Below are positions 17,110 to 26,036 of a stretch of 64,000 nucleotides of DNA, piece after piece. Position numbers and translations under genes: made by a program. The stretch is from assembly GCF_012932215.1 (NCBI RefSeq), contig NZ_CP048788.1:868001-932000 (forward strand), written 5' to 3'. Under the pieces are notes generated by a model, which was not told the DNA's origin, did no database searches, and was given only the letters and a program-made list of their open reading frames with translations. The DNA is from Roseobacter ponti. Lineage in GTDB: Bacteria; Pseudomonadota; Alphaproteobacteria; Rhodobacterales; Rhodobacteraceae. The number at the start of each line of letters is the position of its first letter. Position 1 is the first letter of the stretch.

Positions 17110-17766
17110 ATGGACTGGACACGGGCGGTGGATGCCTATTGCGAGCGGACGGGGCCGGAATACTGGTCAGAGCCCGTGAATGCGGTGACAAATCTTGCTT
17201 TTGTGCTCGCCGCGGCAGTGATGTGGCAGCGTGCGGCAGGGGTGCCGCTGGCACGCGCACTCTGTCTGGTTCTGGGGGGCATCGGGGTTGGCAGCTATCT
17301 TTTTCACACTCACGCTGAGGTCTGGGCGGGGGTGGCGGATGTTGTCCCGATCGGAATATTCATTCTGCTCTATCTCTATGCGATGAACCGGGATGCCTGG
17401 GGGATGGGGACCTCGACAGCACTTGTCGTGACCGCGCTGTTTATCCCCTACGCCATACTGCTGGTGCCGGTCTTTGACCTGATGCCCTGGCTCGGGTCTT
17501 CGGCAGGGTATGCGCCGGTGCCGCTCCTGATCCTGATCTATTCGATACTGCTGCGCCGGCGTCTGCCCGGGCTGGCGCGCGGGCTGGCGGTGGGCGCAGC
17601 GCTCCTGGTGGTCTCGCTGGCCTTTCGCACAGCCGATCTGCCGCTCTGTCCGCAGTGGCCTCTGGGCACGCACTTTGTCTGGCATCTGCTCAACGGCGTG
17701 ATGCTGGGGTGGATGATTGCCATCTACCTGCGCTCCGGGCTTGGCAAGCGGCAGGCTGCGCGGTAA
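17110..17766 (+). CDS. Alkaline ceramidase-like membrane protein
   Basis: This 218-residue integral membrane protein has about seven transmembrane helices and is of the alkaline ceramidase/CREST type. Signatures are the N-terminal YCERTGPEYWSEPVNAVTN, the histidine-containing GSYLFHTHAEVWAGVADVVPI and the C-terminal GTHFVWHLLNG, whose histidines, together with the aspartate, are expected to hold zinc. I start at the ATG at 17110; upstream codons in frame do not look like the family. Eukaryotic relatives cleave ceramides; the bacterial substrate is uncertain. It stands 33 bases before gatC. Confidence 0.82.
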   Translation: MDWTRAVDAYCERTGPEYWSEPVNAVTNLAFVLAAAVMWQRAAGVPLARALCLVLGGIGVGSYLFHTHAEVWAGVADVVPIGIFILLYLYAMNRDAWGMGTSTALVVTALFIPYAILLVPVFDLMPWLGSSAGYAPVPLLILIYSILLRRRLPGLARGLAVGAALLVVSLAFRTADLPLCPQWPLGTHFVWHLLNGVMLGWMIAIYLRSGLGKRQAAR

Positions 17767-17798
17767 ACGGCGCTCTGAGCTGAAGAGGAAACCTTTCG

Positions 17799-18086
17799 AT
17801 GTCCATTGACGAGACAACAGCTGCGCGTGTCGCGAAACTGGCCCGGATCCGGGTCGAGCCTGAAGCCCTGCCGGCGCTGGCGGGCGAGTTCAACACCATC
17901 CTGGGTTTCATCGAGCAACTGGGCGAGGTTGATATCGAAGGGGTGGAGCCGATGACATCCGTGACCCCGCAGGTGCTGCCAAAGCGTGCCGATGAGGTGC
18001 GTGAAGGTGACCAGCAGGACAGAATTCTCGCCAATGCGCCCGACGCGCGCGAGGGGTTTTTCGCAGTACCGAAGGTGGTTGAGTGA
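17799..18086 (+). CDS. gatC: Asp-tRNA(Asn)/Glu-tRNA(Gln) amidotransferase subunit C
   Basis: This 95-residue GatC stabilises GatA in the GatCAB transamidase, which makes Gln-tRNA(Gln), and Asn-tRNA(Asn) in many bacteria, from misacylated tRNAs. Typical segments are VAKLARIRV near the N-terminus, [15 protein letters not shown] in the middle and [11 protein letters not shown] at the end. An SD-like GAAGAGGA precedes the ATG. The stop shares a base with the gatA ATG. gatB is not in the window. Confidence 0.97.
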   Translation: MSIDETTAARVAKLARIRVEPEALPALAGEFNTILGFIEQLGEVDIEGVEPMTSVTPQVLPKRADEVREGDQQDRILANAPDAREGFFAVPKVVE

Positions 18087-19573
18087 TGGGCGAACTGAAC
18101 AAACTGGGGCTGGCAGAAGCGCGCGATGCGCTGCGGGCAGGCCAGACCACGTCAAAGGACCTCACAGAGGCCTGTCTTGCGGCGATCGAAGATGCGGGCG
18201 TGCTGAATGCTTTCGTGCACAAAACGCCTGAGCTGGCTCTGGAACGCGCGGCGGCGGCGGATGCGCGGCTGGCGGCAGGTGATGCGCCCGCGATGTGTGG
18301 TCTGCCTATCGGGATCAAAGATCTTTTCTGCACCAGAGGTGTGGCATCTCAGGCGGGCTCGCGGATCCTTCAGGGGTTTCTGCCGGAGTACGAATCCACC
18401 GTGAGCCAGAAGCTCGCAGACGCAGGCGCGGTCATGCTGGGCAAGCTCAACATGGATGAGTTCGCGATGGGCTCGTCGAATGAGACATCCGTTTACGGCA
18501 ATGCCGTGAACCCGTGGCGGCGCAGCAATGACGACACGGCGCTGACGCCGGGCGGGTCTTCGGGTGGTTCCGCTTCGGCGGTGGCCGCAGATCTGTGCCT
18601 TGCCGCAACCGGCACGGATACAGGCGGATCCATCCGGCAACCGGCGGCCTTTACCGGCACGGTCGGGATCAAACCGACCTACGGGCGGTGCTCGCGCTGG
18701 GGGATCGTGGCTTTTGCATCCTCGCTCGATCAGGCCGGCCCGATGACCAAATCCGTGCGCGATGCTGCGATCATGCTCGAGGCGATGTGCGGGCACGACC
18801 CCAGAGACAGCACGTCCGCCGATATTCCCGTGCCCGATTTCGAGGCCGCACTGACCGGTGATATCCGCGGCAAAAAGATCGGCATCCCGAAAGAATACCG
18901 CATGGAAGGCATGCCGGGTGAGATCGAGGCCCTCTGGCAGGAGGGCATCGCGATGATGAAAGACGCCGGTGCCGAGATCGTCGATATCTCGCTGCCGCAT
19001 ACCAAATACGCGCTGCCTGCTTACTACGTTATTGCGCCGGCGGAGGCGTCCTCGAACCTCGCGCGCTATGACGGTGTGCGCTACGGCCACCGGGCAACGC
19101 TTGAGCAGGGCGACGGCATCACTCAGATGTATGAAAAGACCCGCGCCGAGGGTTTCGGGCCGGAAGTGCAGCGCCGTGTGATGATTGGCACCTATGTGCT
19201 CTCGGCGGGCTTTTATGACGCTTATTACAACCGTGCACGCAAAGTCCGGACCCTGATCAAACGCGATTTCGAAGAGGTGTTTGCTGCCGGAATTGACGCC
19301 ATCCTGACGCCCGCAACGCCTTCGGCGGCCTTTGGCCTCGGGGAGATGACAGATGCCGACCCTGTGGCGATGTATCTCAACGACATATTCACAGTCACAG
19401 TTAACCTAGCCGGTCTGCCCGGAATTTCGGTGCCTGCGGGTCTGGATAAACAGGGGCTGCCGCTGGGTCTGCAACTCATCGGGCAACCCTGGGCAGAGGC
19501 CGACCTGCTTTCGGCGGCTTACCGCCTCGAGCAATCGGCGGGATTTGTGGCAAAGCCCGGAAAATGGTGGTAG
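18086..19573 (+). CDS. gatA: Asp-tRNA(Asn)/Glu-tRNA(Gln) amidotransferase subunit A
   Basis: This 495-residue amidase subunit of GatCAB releases ammonia from glutamine. The amidase-signature triad is visible: Lys78 in IGIKDLF, Ser158 in the GGSSGGSAS loop and the nucleophile Ser182 in [14 protein letters not shown]. The length is typical for the family. The ATG at 18086 overlaps the gatC stop (TGATG); a GTG one codon earlier is also possible. Essential protein synthesis gene. Confidence 0.97.
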   Translation: MGELNKLGLAEARDALRAGQTTSKDLTEACLAAIEDAGVLNAFVHKTPELALERAAAADARLAAGDAPAMCGLPIGIKDLFCTRGVASQAGSRILQGFLPEYESTVSQKLADAGAVMLGKLNMDEFAMGSSNETSVYGNAVNPWRRSNDDTALTPGGSSGGSASAVAADLCLAATGTDTGGSIRQPAAFTGTVGIKPTYGRCSRWGIVAFASSLDQAGPMTKSVRDAAIMLEAMCGHDPRDSTSADIPVPDFEAALTGDIRGKKIGIPKEYRMEGMPGEIEALWQEGIAMMKDAGAEIVDISLPHTKYALPAYYVIAPAEASSNLARYDGVRYGHRATLEQGDGITQMYEKTRAEGFGPEVQRRVMIGTYVLSAGFYDAYYNRARKVRTLIKRDFEEVFAAGIDAILTPATPSAAFGLGEMTDADPVAMYLNDIFTVTVNLAGLPGISVPAGLDKQGLPLGLQLIGQPWAEADLLSAAYRLEQSAGFVAKPGKWW

Positions 19574-19605
19574 CCTTCCGGGAAAACCAGAACACACAGG
19601 CCCTG

Positions 19606-20367
19606 ATGATGCGCATCCGCTTAACCTTTGCACCCTTTCTGCTGGCCGGCCTTGCGGCCTGTGCCCAGCAAATTCCTGACAGTGCGCGGGGGGTCGGTTT
19701 TGATACCTACAGCATTCAGTCGCGAAACGCCGCGCTGGAATCCTCGACCACGAGGGTGCCTGACACAATAATTGCGCCGCCGGGCGGCACTGGTGCTCCG
19801 GGCCCCGTAACCGGCTATGAGCCCATAGCCGGCTCAGCCGAAGCGACGGCACTTGAAGCAACGCGGGTTCTCGATGCAACACGCCCCGGCGGGGCGCAGG
19901 GTGCGGCCCGGAACTCAGGCGTGGCCCCGTTGCAGGCGAGCCCGTCCAATCCTGCACCCGGTGCCGTGAACAATCCCGGCATCTCGGATGAAAATGACTT
20001 TGCCGCCGTGGCGGAACGTCAGACGATTGAAAGCGACGCAGCGCGGATCGAGCGGAACAAGGCGCAATACGAGGTTGTGGCACCCACAGCGCTGCCTGAG
20101 CGCACCGCCGGCGATCAGCCCAACGTGGTAGCCTTTGCGCTGCAGACGTCGCATCCGGTAGGCACAAAGGTTTATTCCCGCGCCGGTCTGAACGGCGCCG
20201 CACGGGCCGAGCGCAACTGCGCGAAATATGCTTCACCCGACCTGGCGCAGATCGAATTTCTGTCGCGCGGCGGGCCAGCGCGTGATCGCCTCGGACTTGA
20301 TCCGGATGGTGACGGCTATGCCTGCAGATGGGATCCGAGACCGTTCCGCAAGGCCTCCAGCGGCTGA
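19606..20367 (+). CDS. Lipoprotein with C-terminal Excalibur-like calcium-binding segment
   Basis: This 253-residue secreted protein has a signal peptide ending in a lipobox (GLAAC, Cys at about 19). A long low-complexity middle rich in Ala, Pro and Gly follows (about 60-160). The C-terminal block reads AERNCAKYASPDLAQIEFLSRGG and ends DPDGDGYACRWDPRPFR, which matches the DxDxDGxxC core of Excalibur domains. It is probably an outer-membrane or periplasmic envelope protein; its function is unknown. It lies between gatA and a peptidoglycan amidase gene, which would fit an envelope role. Confidence 0.75.
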   Translation: MMRIRLTFAPFLLAGLAACAQQIPDSARGVGFDTYSIQSRNAALESSTTRVPDTIIAPPGGTGAPGPVTGYEPIAGSAEATALEATRVLDATRPGGAQGAARNSGVAPLQASPSNPAPGAVNNPGISDENDFAAVAERQTIESDAARIERNKAQYEVVAPTALPERTAGDQPNVVAFALQTSHPVGTKVYSRAGLNGAARAERNCAKYASPDLAQIEFLSRGGPARDRLGLDPDGDGYACRWDPRPFRKASSG

Positions 20368-20376
20368 TCTGCCGGG

Positions 20377-21027
20377 ATGCACTCCCGTCCGTCACCGAAC
20401 TGCGGTGCGCGCCGTAGCGGCCTGACACCCCACATCGTGGTTCTTCACTACACAGCGATGGCAGATGCTGCGGCGGCGCTCGACCGGCTCTGCGATCCGT
20501 CAGCGGAAGTATCAGCGCATTACCTCATCGACCGCTGGGGTGAGGTCACGCAGATGGTTGATGAAAAAGATCGCGCCTGGCACGCCGGTGCGGGCGAGTG
20601 GCGTGGTCTCGGAGATATAAATTCCCGCTCCGTCGGGATTGAGCTCGACAATACCGGCAGGCACCCGTTTCCTGAACCTCAGATGGCAGCACTTGAAGAC
20701 CTCCTGACCGGCATACTTGCGCGGCACCCGATCGCGCCCGGGGATGTCATCGGCCACTCTGATATGGCGCCCGGACGCAAATCTGACCCCGGTCCGCGGT
20801 TCGACTGGGCCCGCCTGGCCCGCAGGGGACTTGCCGGTCCGGTGGTTCCGCCCGCCGACATGCCGCGGGATTTCCGCACGGCGGCGCGTGCGGCCGGCTT
20901 TACCGCCGATGTGGACGAGAAAACCCTGCTCACAGCAACCCGGCTTCGCTTTGCGCCCTGGCGGCAGGGGCCGGTATGTGACGCGGACTGCCGGCTCTGG
21001 TACGACGTCGGCAACGCTGCGCGGTGA
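20377..21027 (+). CDS. N-acetylmuramoyl-L-alanine amidase (Amidase_2, AmpD-like)
   Basis: This 216-residue zinc amidase should cleave the muramyl-L-Ala bond. Ligand motifs are VVLHYTAM (first His), DRAWHAGAGEW and GHSDMAPGRKSDPGPRFDW (second His, catalytic Lys and Asp), as in the AmpD family. No signal peptide is visible, which fits cytoplasmic recycling of anhydro-muropeptides (AmpD-like) rather than a secreted lysin. It starts 9 bases after the lipoprotein stop. Confidence 0.92.
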   Translation: MHSRPSPNCGARRSGLTPHIVVLHYTAMADAAAALDRLCDPSAEVSAHYLIDRWGEVTQMVDEKDRAWHAGAGEWRGLGDINSRSVGIELDNTGRHPFPEPQMAALEDLLTGILARHPIAPGDVIGHSDMAPGRKSDPGPRFDWARLARRGLAGPVVPPADMPRDFRTAARAAGFTADVDEKTLLTATRLRFAPWRQGPVCDADCRLWYDVGNAAR

Positions 21028-21067
21028 CAAAAGCGCCCGTGGGGGCCCTGCCACAGGATCAGCCCCA

Positions 21068-21096
21068 TTGACTTGAGCCCGCTTTCAGCGCACGAC
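21068..21096 (+). promoter_or_regulatory. Putative promoter of rnpB
   Basis: TTGACT (21068-21073) is followed after 17 bases by CACGAC, a weak -10, just ahead of the rnpB P1 helix at 21104. Good -35 and spacing, poor -10; not proven. Confidence 0.4.
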
Positions 21097-21103
21097 CTGC
21101 AGC

Positions 21104-21512
21104 GCGCGGAAGGCCGGATGGCCGCGGTCCTGGCAACGGGGTCGAGGAAAGTCCGGACTCCCAGAAGTAACGGTGCCGGGTAACGCCCGGGCGGGGTAAC
21201 CCGACGGAAAGCGCCACAGAAAAGAAACCGCCTTGTCACCCGGTCGGGCAACCGAAACCAGTGGCGGGTAAGGGTGAAACGGTGGGGTAAGAGCCCACCG
21301 CGCGACTGGCAACAGAAGCGGCACGGCAAGCCCCACCGGGAGCAATGCCAAATAGGGATCGCGTGCCGACCGGCAACGGAAGGCGGGGCCGCTTTTGCCC
21401 CAGCAGATCCGGGTTGGCAGCTGTAGCCATACGGGCAATCGTATGGTCAGAGGAATGGTCATCGAACCGGGGCAACCCGGGGAACAGAATCCGGCTTACA
21501 GGCCTTCCGCGC
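21104..21512 (+). ncRNA. rnpB: RNase P RNA, bacterial class A
   Basis: This is the catalytic RNA of RNase P, which removes 5' leaders from pre-tRNAs. The ends pair perfectly as P1: GCGCGGAAGGCC at 21104 with GGCCTTCCGCGC ending at 21512. The universal core is present: GAGGAAAGTCCGGACTCC near the 5' end (P4/CR-I region), then CGACGGAAAGCGCCACAGAAA, AAGGGTGAAACGGTGGGGTAAGAGC and GGCAAGCCCCACCGGGAGCAATGCCAAATAGGG. The 3' side has the TTACAGGCC end. The length of about 409 nt is typical of Rhodobacterales. Boundaries are set by P1 and may differ by a few bases from the mature ends. Confidence 0.97.
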
Positions 21513-21858
21513 ATATTCATGGCCCTGCGGGACAGGGCGCCAGGTCCCGCGTGCATACGGGGCCGTGCCCGGTGTCTGCACCGTCTGTGCCCGGACGTTT
21601 CAAAATCATGCCGCGACGGTCGTTGCGCCCCCGGGAAAGTCGGGTGGACCCTGAACAAAAAGCGCTGCAAAGCGGTGACAGCTTAACCCGGCGCGAGCTC
21701 CCTCGCGGGCGCTGCGATCTCGGGCAGACAGGGGCCGGATCACACCAGCGCGCCGGTAGGAGCTTTTGCAGTTGACTCGCGCGGGCATCCGGTTAAAAGC
21801 CGGGTTTCAGGATTTATGCGCCCCCTCACCGGAGGGCGCGCGCAGCAGGAGACTTAAC
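21513..21858. other. Intergenic region between rnpB and rpmG
   Basis: No coding sequence here is convincing on either strand. A short hairpin GCCCTG-CGGGA-CAGGGC (21522-21538) directly follows the RNase P RNA and may help end its transcript, but no T-run follows. Near the right end TTGACT (21772-21777) and a TAAAAG 16 bases further make a plausible rpmG promoter. The rest shows nothing I recognise. Confidence 0.5.
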
Positions 21859-22026
21859 ATGGCTAAGCCAACCACCATTAAAATTCGTCTGAACTCCTCG
21901 GCGGGGACAGGCCATTTCTACGTGACCAAGAAAAACGCCCGCACCATGACCGAGAAGATGGTTGTTCGTAAGTATGACCCGGTTGCGCGCAAGCACGTCG
22001 AATACAAAGAAGGCAAGATCAAGTAA
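21859..22026 (+). CDS. rpmG: 50S ribosomal protein L33 (zinc-independent form)
   Basis: This 55-residue ribosomal protein begins [22 protein letters not shown] and has the [11 protein letters not shown] and [14 protein letters not shown] segments of alphaproteobacterial L33. It has no cysteines, so it is the C-minus form that does not need zinc. A strong SD (AGGAGA) precedes the ATG, and a rho-independent terminator follows, so it is transcribed alone. Confidence 0.98.
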   Translation: MAKPTTIKIRLNSSAGTGHFYVTKKNARTMTEKMVVRKYDPVARKHVEYKEGKIK

Positions 22027-22049
22027 GACTGCCTTCGATTGCGTTTCAG

Positions 22050-22078
22050 GGCCGTATCCTTCTGGGTGCGGCCTTTTT
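22050..22078 (+). terminator. Rho-independent terminator of rpmG
   Basis: A 10-bp stem, GGCCGTATCC / GGGTGCGGCC, is fully paired if G-U pairs are allowed. It has a TTCT loop and is followed by TTTTT. It sits 24 bases after the rpmG stop and before the convergent sulfatase gene. Confidence 0.85.
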
Positions 22079-22096
22079 CGTTGCACCGTACCGGCC

Positions 22097-23731
22097 TCAG
22101 GGACGGCGCGGGACCTTGCCCCGATACCGCGCGACGAGGTCCGGCGCGACCTCACTGCCATCCACGAGGCCAAGCAGAACGCCGGTATCATTGCCGCCTG
22201 CGCGCTGCGCCCTGATCTCATCCTCAGAGACGGTCAGCCGCTGTGACATGCGCAGCCCCCAGGCGTGCAGCTTTTCATACATCTGTGCTCTGGCCGTCGC
22301 ACAGGCCGGATCTGCTCCGAGGTCTCTGAGCTCATCAGGATCATTGCGCAGATCAAAGAGCATGGGCCGGTACCCGGCAGCACAGTGGACAAGTTTCCAG
22401 TCGTGATCGGCCACCATAAAAAGCCTTGCATCACGCGGCGGCGCTTCCAGTGTGGTACCGACCGGATGTTTGGAATAATCGTATTCGCTGATCACAAAGT
22501 CACGTGCATCATCAGGTGTCTGTCCCCCAAGATACGGCACCAGTGACCGGCCCTCGACGATATGATCCGGTATTGTCGCGCCTGCGGCGTCAATGATCGT
22601 TGCGGTCACGTCAATGGATTCCACCAGCGCGTCACAGGTGGTGCCCCGGGTCGGGTCCGCGCTCTCCCGCGGGTCACAGATAATGAGCGGCACCTTTACT
22701 GAAGGCGCGTGAAAGAGATCTTTTTCGCCCAGCCAGTGATCGCCCAGATAATCCCCGTGGTCCGATGTCAGAATGATCATCGTGTCCTCCATGCGCCCGC
22801 TCTCTTCCAGCCAGTCAAAGAGCCGCCCCATCTGATCATCGCATTGCCGGATCAGACCCATATAGGCGGGGATGACTTTGTCGCGCACATCATCGCGCCG
22901 GAAGCTTCGCCCGATGATGGTGTCGGTAAAGGCCTGATAGAGAGGATGCGGATCGGAAAGTTCACAAGGATCGCGCGTTGCCGGTACGACGTCCGCCGGA
23001 CCATACATATCGTGATAGGGCGCTGGCACGATATAGGGCCAGTGTGGCTTGATATAGCTCAGATGCGCACACCAGGGTCCTTCTGCCTGAGCAATGAAGT
23101 CTATCGTCTGCGTGGTGAGCCAGGGGGTCTCGCTGTCTTCTTCACGGATATTCGCGGGCCGGTCTGCGTTCTTCATGAACCAGCCGCTGGCGATGATGTC
23201 GTCATCCGCCGCGGCATTTGCGAAATCGGCCCAGGGGTTGTCGCCGCCGTACCCCCGGCTCTTCAGGTATTCGTTATAGGGGCTGCGCGCGTTGTCATAG
23301 GGGCCACCTGGTCCTTCGGCCCAGAGCCCGTCATCGCGGCACCAGATGTCAAACCCGCACTCGGCCTGGCGTGCGCCGATTACGCTGTCGGGTGTCAGGC
23401 CAAGCCGCGCCATTCCTGCTTTGTCTGCCCGCATGTGCGTTTTGCCGATCAGCCAGCAGCCGGTGCCGTGCGCGCGCATGTGATCGCCCAGGGTGGGCTC
23501 GCCAACCTTCAGCGGCACACCGTTCCACTGTGCGCCGTGCGAGCTGACATAGCGCCCGGTATAGGCGCTCATCCGGGCGGCGCCGCAGACGGGGGACTGT
23601 GTATATGCGTTGGTGAAACGGACGCCCTTGCGGGCCAGGCGGTCGATGTTGGGTGTCTGCAGGGTCGGATGGCCGGCGCAGCTCAGATAATCGAACCGCA
23701 GCTGGTCAAACATAATCCACAGAATGTTCAC
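22097..23731 (-). CDS. Sulfatase family protein (alkaline phosphatase superfamily)
   Basis: This 544-residue hydrolase starts with the sulfatase metal motif MFDQLRFDYLSCAG (Asp9 and Gln10) and has CGAAR at 49-53. This fits the C-x-[PA]-x-R consensus, so Cys49 is expected to become formylglycine. Additional metal ligands are in ILTSDHGDYLGDHWLGEK. There is no signal peptide, so a cytoplasmic enzyme is likely. It resembles the arylsulfatase/phosphonate monoester hydrolase group; without comparison the substrate (sulfate ester or phosphonate monoester) is open. It is a single gene, with convergent rpmG on one side and a yccA-like terminator on the other. Confidence 0.88.
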   Translation of the reverse strand: MNILWIMFDQLRFDYLSCAGHPTLQTPNIDRLARKGVRFTNAYTQSPVCGAARMSAYTGRYVSSHGAQWNGVPLKVGEPTLGDHMRAHGTGCWLIGKTHMRADKAGMARLGLTPDSVIGARQAECGFDIWCRDDGLWAEGPGGPYDNARSPYNEYLKSRGYGGDNPWADFANAAADDDIIASGWFMKNADRPANIREEDSETPWLTTQTIDFIAQAEGPWCAHLSYIKPHWPYIVPAPYHDMYGPADVVPATRDPCELSDPHPLYQAFTDTIIGRSFRRDDVRDKVIPAYMGLIRQCDDQMGRLFDWLEESGRMEDTMIILTSDHGDYLGDHWLGEKDLFHAPSVKVPLIICDPRESADPTRGTTCDALVESIDVTATIIDAAGATIPDHIVEGRSLVPYLGGQTPDDARDFVISEYDYSKHPVGTTLEAPPRDARLFMVADHDWKLVHCAAGYRPMLFDLRNDPDELRDLGADPACATARAQMYEKLHAWGLRMSQRLTVSEDEIRAQRAGGNDTGVLLGLVDGSEVAPDLVARYRGKVPRRP

Positions 23732-23807
23732 GGTTATCCCCTTTTAACTCCGGTCATTGATGACCTCTGCCAGGAGTTTGTCGAGACCCGGCGCGTGCAG
23801 CGCGCAT

Positions 23808-23840
23808 AAAAAAACCCGCCGGCTCCTGTGAGCCGGCGGG
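23808..23840 (-). terminator. Rho-independent terminator of the Bax-inhibitor-1-like gene
   Basis: Read on the minus strand, a perfect 10-bp stem (CCCGCCGGCT with AGCCGGCGGG, 6-base loop) is followed by seven T. It lies 26 bases beyond the stop at 23866. Confidence 0.92.
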
Positions 23841-23865
23841 CTGTTCTCGGGTCTCGGAAACCGGA

Positions 23866-24642
23866 TTATTCGCGGTTGCCGAAGAGCTGCAGCAGCATCA
23901 TGAACATGTTGATAAAGTTCAGATAGAGGCTGAGAGCGCCCATGATACCGGACTTGCGCAGCCATTCCTGGTCACCGTGGTGGGCGTGCGCGAGGTAGGT
24001 GTTTTTGATGTTCTGCGTGTCATAGGCTGTGAGCCCTGCAAAGATCAGGACACCGATCGCGGAGACCGCGAACATGATCGCCGGCGAGCCGATGAAAAGG
24101 TTCACGATGGACGCCGCGATGATACCGATAAGGCCCATGAACAGGAAGCTGCCCCAGCCGGAGATATCTTTTTTCGTGGTGTAACCCCAGAGCGACAGAC
24201 CGGCGAATGCGATCGACGTTACAAGGAATATCTGTGCGATTGAGTACCCTGTGAACACAAGGAAGATCGAGCTGATAGACACGCCCATCACTGCTGCAAA
24301 GACGTAAAAAACGGTCTGTGCTGTGGCAGCGGACATCCGGTTAAGGCCGGCGGTGAAGCCGAATACGAAGATCAGCGGCGCGAACATCACCAGCCATTTC
24401 AGAGGCGAGGTATAAAGTGCGGCACCAAGACTTGTCAGATACTGATCAGGGCCGATCTGCGCTGCTGCCAGCGCCGGATCGGTTGTCACCGCCAGGCCGG
24501 AAATAGCCCAGGCAGCGGCAAATGTGATCAGCATGCCCACGGACATTGTGCCGTAGACTTTATTCATATGGGTGCGCAGACCCTCATCAATCTGGGCGGC
24601 GCGGGATCCGGCCGCGGACCGGATTGTATTCACGTCAGCCAT
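23866..24642 (-). CDS. Bax inhibitor-1/YccA family membrane protein
   Basis: This 258-residue inner-membrane protein has seven transmembrane helices, the fold of Bax inhibitor-1/YccA/YbhL. Family segments include LRTHMNKVYGTMSVGMLITF and, near the C-terminus, GLTAYDTQNIKNTY, whose Asp belongs to the pH-sensing di-aspartyl site of bacterial relatives that leak calcium. It ends with SLYLNFINMFMMLLQLFGNR. The ATG at 24642 is preceded by a perfect GGAGGT SD; upstream codons in frame are not needed. Relatives interact with FtsH or control Ca2+ leak; which applies here is not known. Confidence 0.93.
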   Translation of the reverse strand: MADVNTIRSAAGSRAAQIDEGLRTHMNKVYGTMSVGMLITFAAAWAISGLAVTTDPALAAAQIGPDQYLTSLGAALYTSPLKWLVMFAPLIFVFGFTAGLNRMSAATAQTVFYVFAAVMGVSISSIFLVFTGYSIAQIFLVTSIAFAGLSLWGYTTKKDISGWGSFLFMGLIGIIAASIVNLFIGSPAIMFAVSAIGVLIFAGLTAYDTQNIKNTYLAHAHHGDQEWLRKSGIMGALSLYLNFINMFMMLLQLFGNRE

Positions 24643-24818
24643 ATTAAGACCTCCAATAATCTCAACAGACGCGTCAGACCTTCTGCGCGTTCTCCGAATG
24701 AATATCGGGTTCAACGGTGGCTATTTCAAGGCTTTTCGCTCAGGAATACGCCGGATTGCGCAGAAATGGTTAACCCGTGGTCCGTTCCTGCGCATCCGGC
24801 GCCCGCAGGGCGGTCAGA

Positions 24819-25028
24819 TTAAAGGTTTTTCCAGCTTGCGGGCACATCCCAGACGGTGAGGCGTGCCTCTTTCCGTGCAGCCTTTTCAGAGACGCCGATA
24901 TCGTGCAGCGCTGCCGTATCGAGACGGGCAAGCGCGCGGCGCGAGCGCCACAGGTCAAGACGGGTGCGCAGCGAGGTTCCGCTGCGGGTGTGGCGGACGG
25001 GGCGGGTCATTGTATCGATCAGGGACAT
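24819..25028 (-). CDS. DUF1127 family small protein
   Basis: This 69-residue basic protein has a C-terminal DUF1127 core (WRSRRALARLDTAALHDIGV) followed by EKAARKEARLTVWDVP, the form widespread in Rhodobacteraceae. Small arginine-rich DUF1127 proteins in related alphaproteobacteria have been linked to phosphate/carbon metabolism and RNA turnover; the role of this one is unknown. It starts with ATG after an SD GGAGG on the minus strand and is divergent from a LysR gene, a recurrent pair in this family. Confidence 0.9.
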   Translation of the reverse strand: MSLIDTMTRPVRHTRSGTSLRTRLDLWRSRRALARLDTAALHDIGVSEKAARKEARLTVWDVPASWKNL

Positions 25029-25105
25029 GGGAGGATTTCCTTTCCGATTGTGTGATGGTTTAAAACTCTTTCATCATTTTGTTTGATATATCTGGCATCA
25101 CGTGG

Positions 25106-25122
25106 TTCATTTTTAAAACGAA
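25106..25122. promoter_or_regulatory. Dyad in the DUF1127/LysR divergent promoter, candidate LysR operator
   Basis: TTCATTTTTAAAACGAA is symmetric (TTC-n-TTTT-n-AAAA-n-GAA) and lies between the two divergent starts. LysR regulators usually bind AT-rich dyads with a T-N11-A core in just such places. Binding is inferred. Confidence 0.5.
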
Positions 25123-25154
25123 TGTTTGTTGCGCTAATCATCACGGATGCTGAT

Positions 25155-26036
25155 ATGAGAAATCTTGACGTTACGACCCTGCGGTCTTTTGTGGCGGTGG
25201 CGGACGCCGGCGGCGTGACCCGCGCTGCCGGTTTTCTGCATCTCACACAGTCAGCGGTCTCCATGCAGCTCAAACGGCTGGAAGAAATCCTGAATGTCGA
25301 TCTCCTCGACAGGTCCGGACGCACGATTGCACTGACAGCATCGGGAGAGCAGCTGCTGGTCTATGCCCGGCGTATGGTTGCGCTGAACGACGAGGTGATC
25401 AGCCGTCTGACCGATCAGGAATACGAAGGCGAAATCGTGCTCGGCGTACCGCATGACATCGTCTATCCGGCCATTCCTCAGGTTCTTAAACAGTTCAACA
25501 CAGCTTTTCCGCGGATGCGTGTGCATCTGGTCTCGTCTTACACACGGGCGCTCAAAGATCAGTTTGGCAAGGGCGAATGCGATCTGATCCTGACGACAGA
25601 GACCTCTGCGGATCCGGGGTCTGAGACGCTCTGCCACAAACCTCTGCGCTGGATCGGGGCGCCGGGCGGAACGGCATGGCGGCACACGCCGTTGCGTCTG
25701 GCCTTTGGCCGGCAGTGCACTTTCCGCCCCCGGGTTATCGAAGCGCTGGATACTGCAGGAATCCCCTGGAGCGTCATCGTCGAAACGGAAAGTGACAGAA
25801 CGATTGAGGCCACCGTGAGTGCCGATCTGGCAGTTCATACGATGATCGAAGGGACCGAGCCGCCGCATCTGGAACGGATTGACCACAACGGAACGTTGCC
25901 GGATCTGCCTGAACAGATGATTAATCTTTATGGTGCGCAGTCCGGCAAGGGCCTCGTACATGACACGCTGGCCGGATTTCTGCGCCGGGCGTTCGCCGGA
26001 TCTGAAGGTGCGAAGTTGCGCGCTGTGAATGCCTGA
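25155..26036 (+). CDS. LysR-type transcriptional regulator
   Basis: This 293-residue DNA-binding regulator has an N-terminal winged helix-turn-helix (about 1-60: LRSFVAVADAGGVTRAAGFLHLTQSAVSMQLKRLEE) and a C-terminal LysR substrate-binding domain (about 90-285). I start at the ATG at 25155, immediately before the canonical LDVTTLRSFV opening; frame extension upstream is not family-like. It is divergent from a DUF1127 gene, which it may control through the dyad at 25106. The inducer is unknown. Confidence 0.93.
   Translation: MRNLDVTTLRSFVAVADAGGVTRAAGFLHLTQSAVSMQLKRLEEILNVDLLDRSGRTIALTASGEQLLVYARRMVALNDEVISRLTDQEYEGEIVLGVPHDIVYPAIPQVLKQFNTAFPRMRVHLVSSYTRALKDQFGKGECDLILTTETSADPGSETLCHKPLRWIGAPGGTAWRHTPLRLAFGRQCTFRPRVIEALDTAGIPWSVIVETESDRTIEATVSADLAVHTMIEGTEPPHLERIDHNGTLPDLPEQMINLYGAQSGKGLVHDTLAGFLRRAFAGSEGAKLRAVNA

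Noticed and set aside
22050-22078. Possible bidirectional terminator that also ends the sulfatase transcript
   Set aside because: The minus-strand side lacks a T-run after the stem, so only the rpmG direction is supported.
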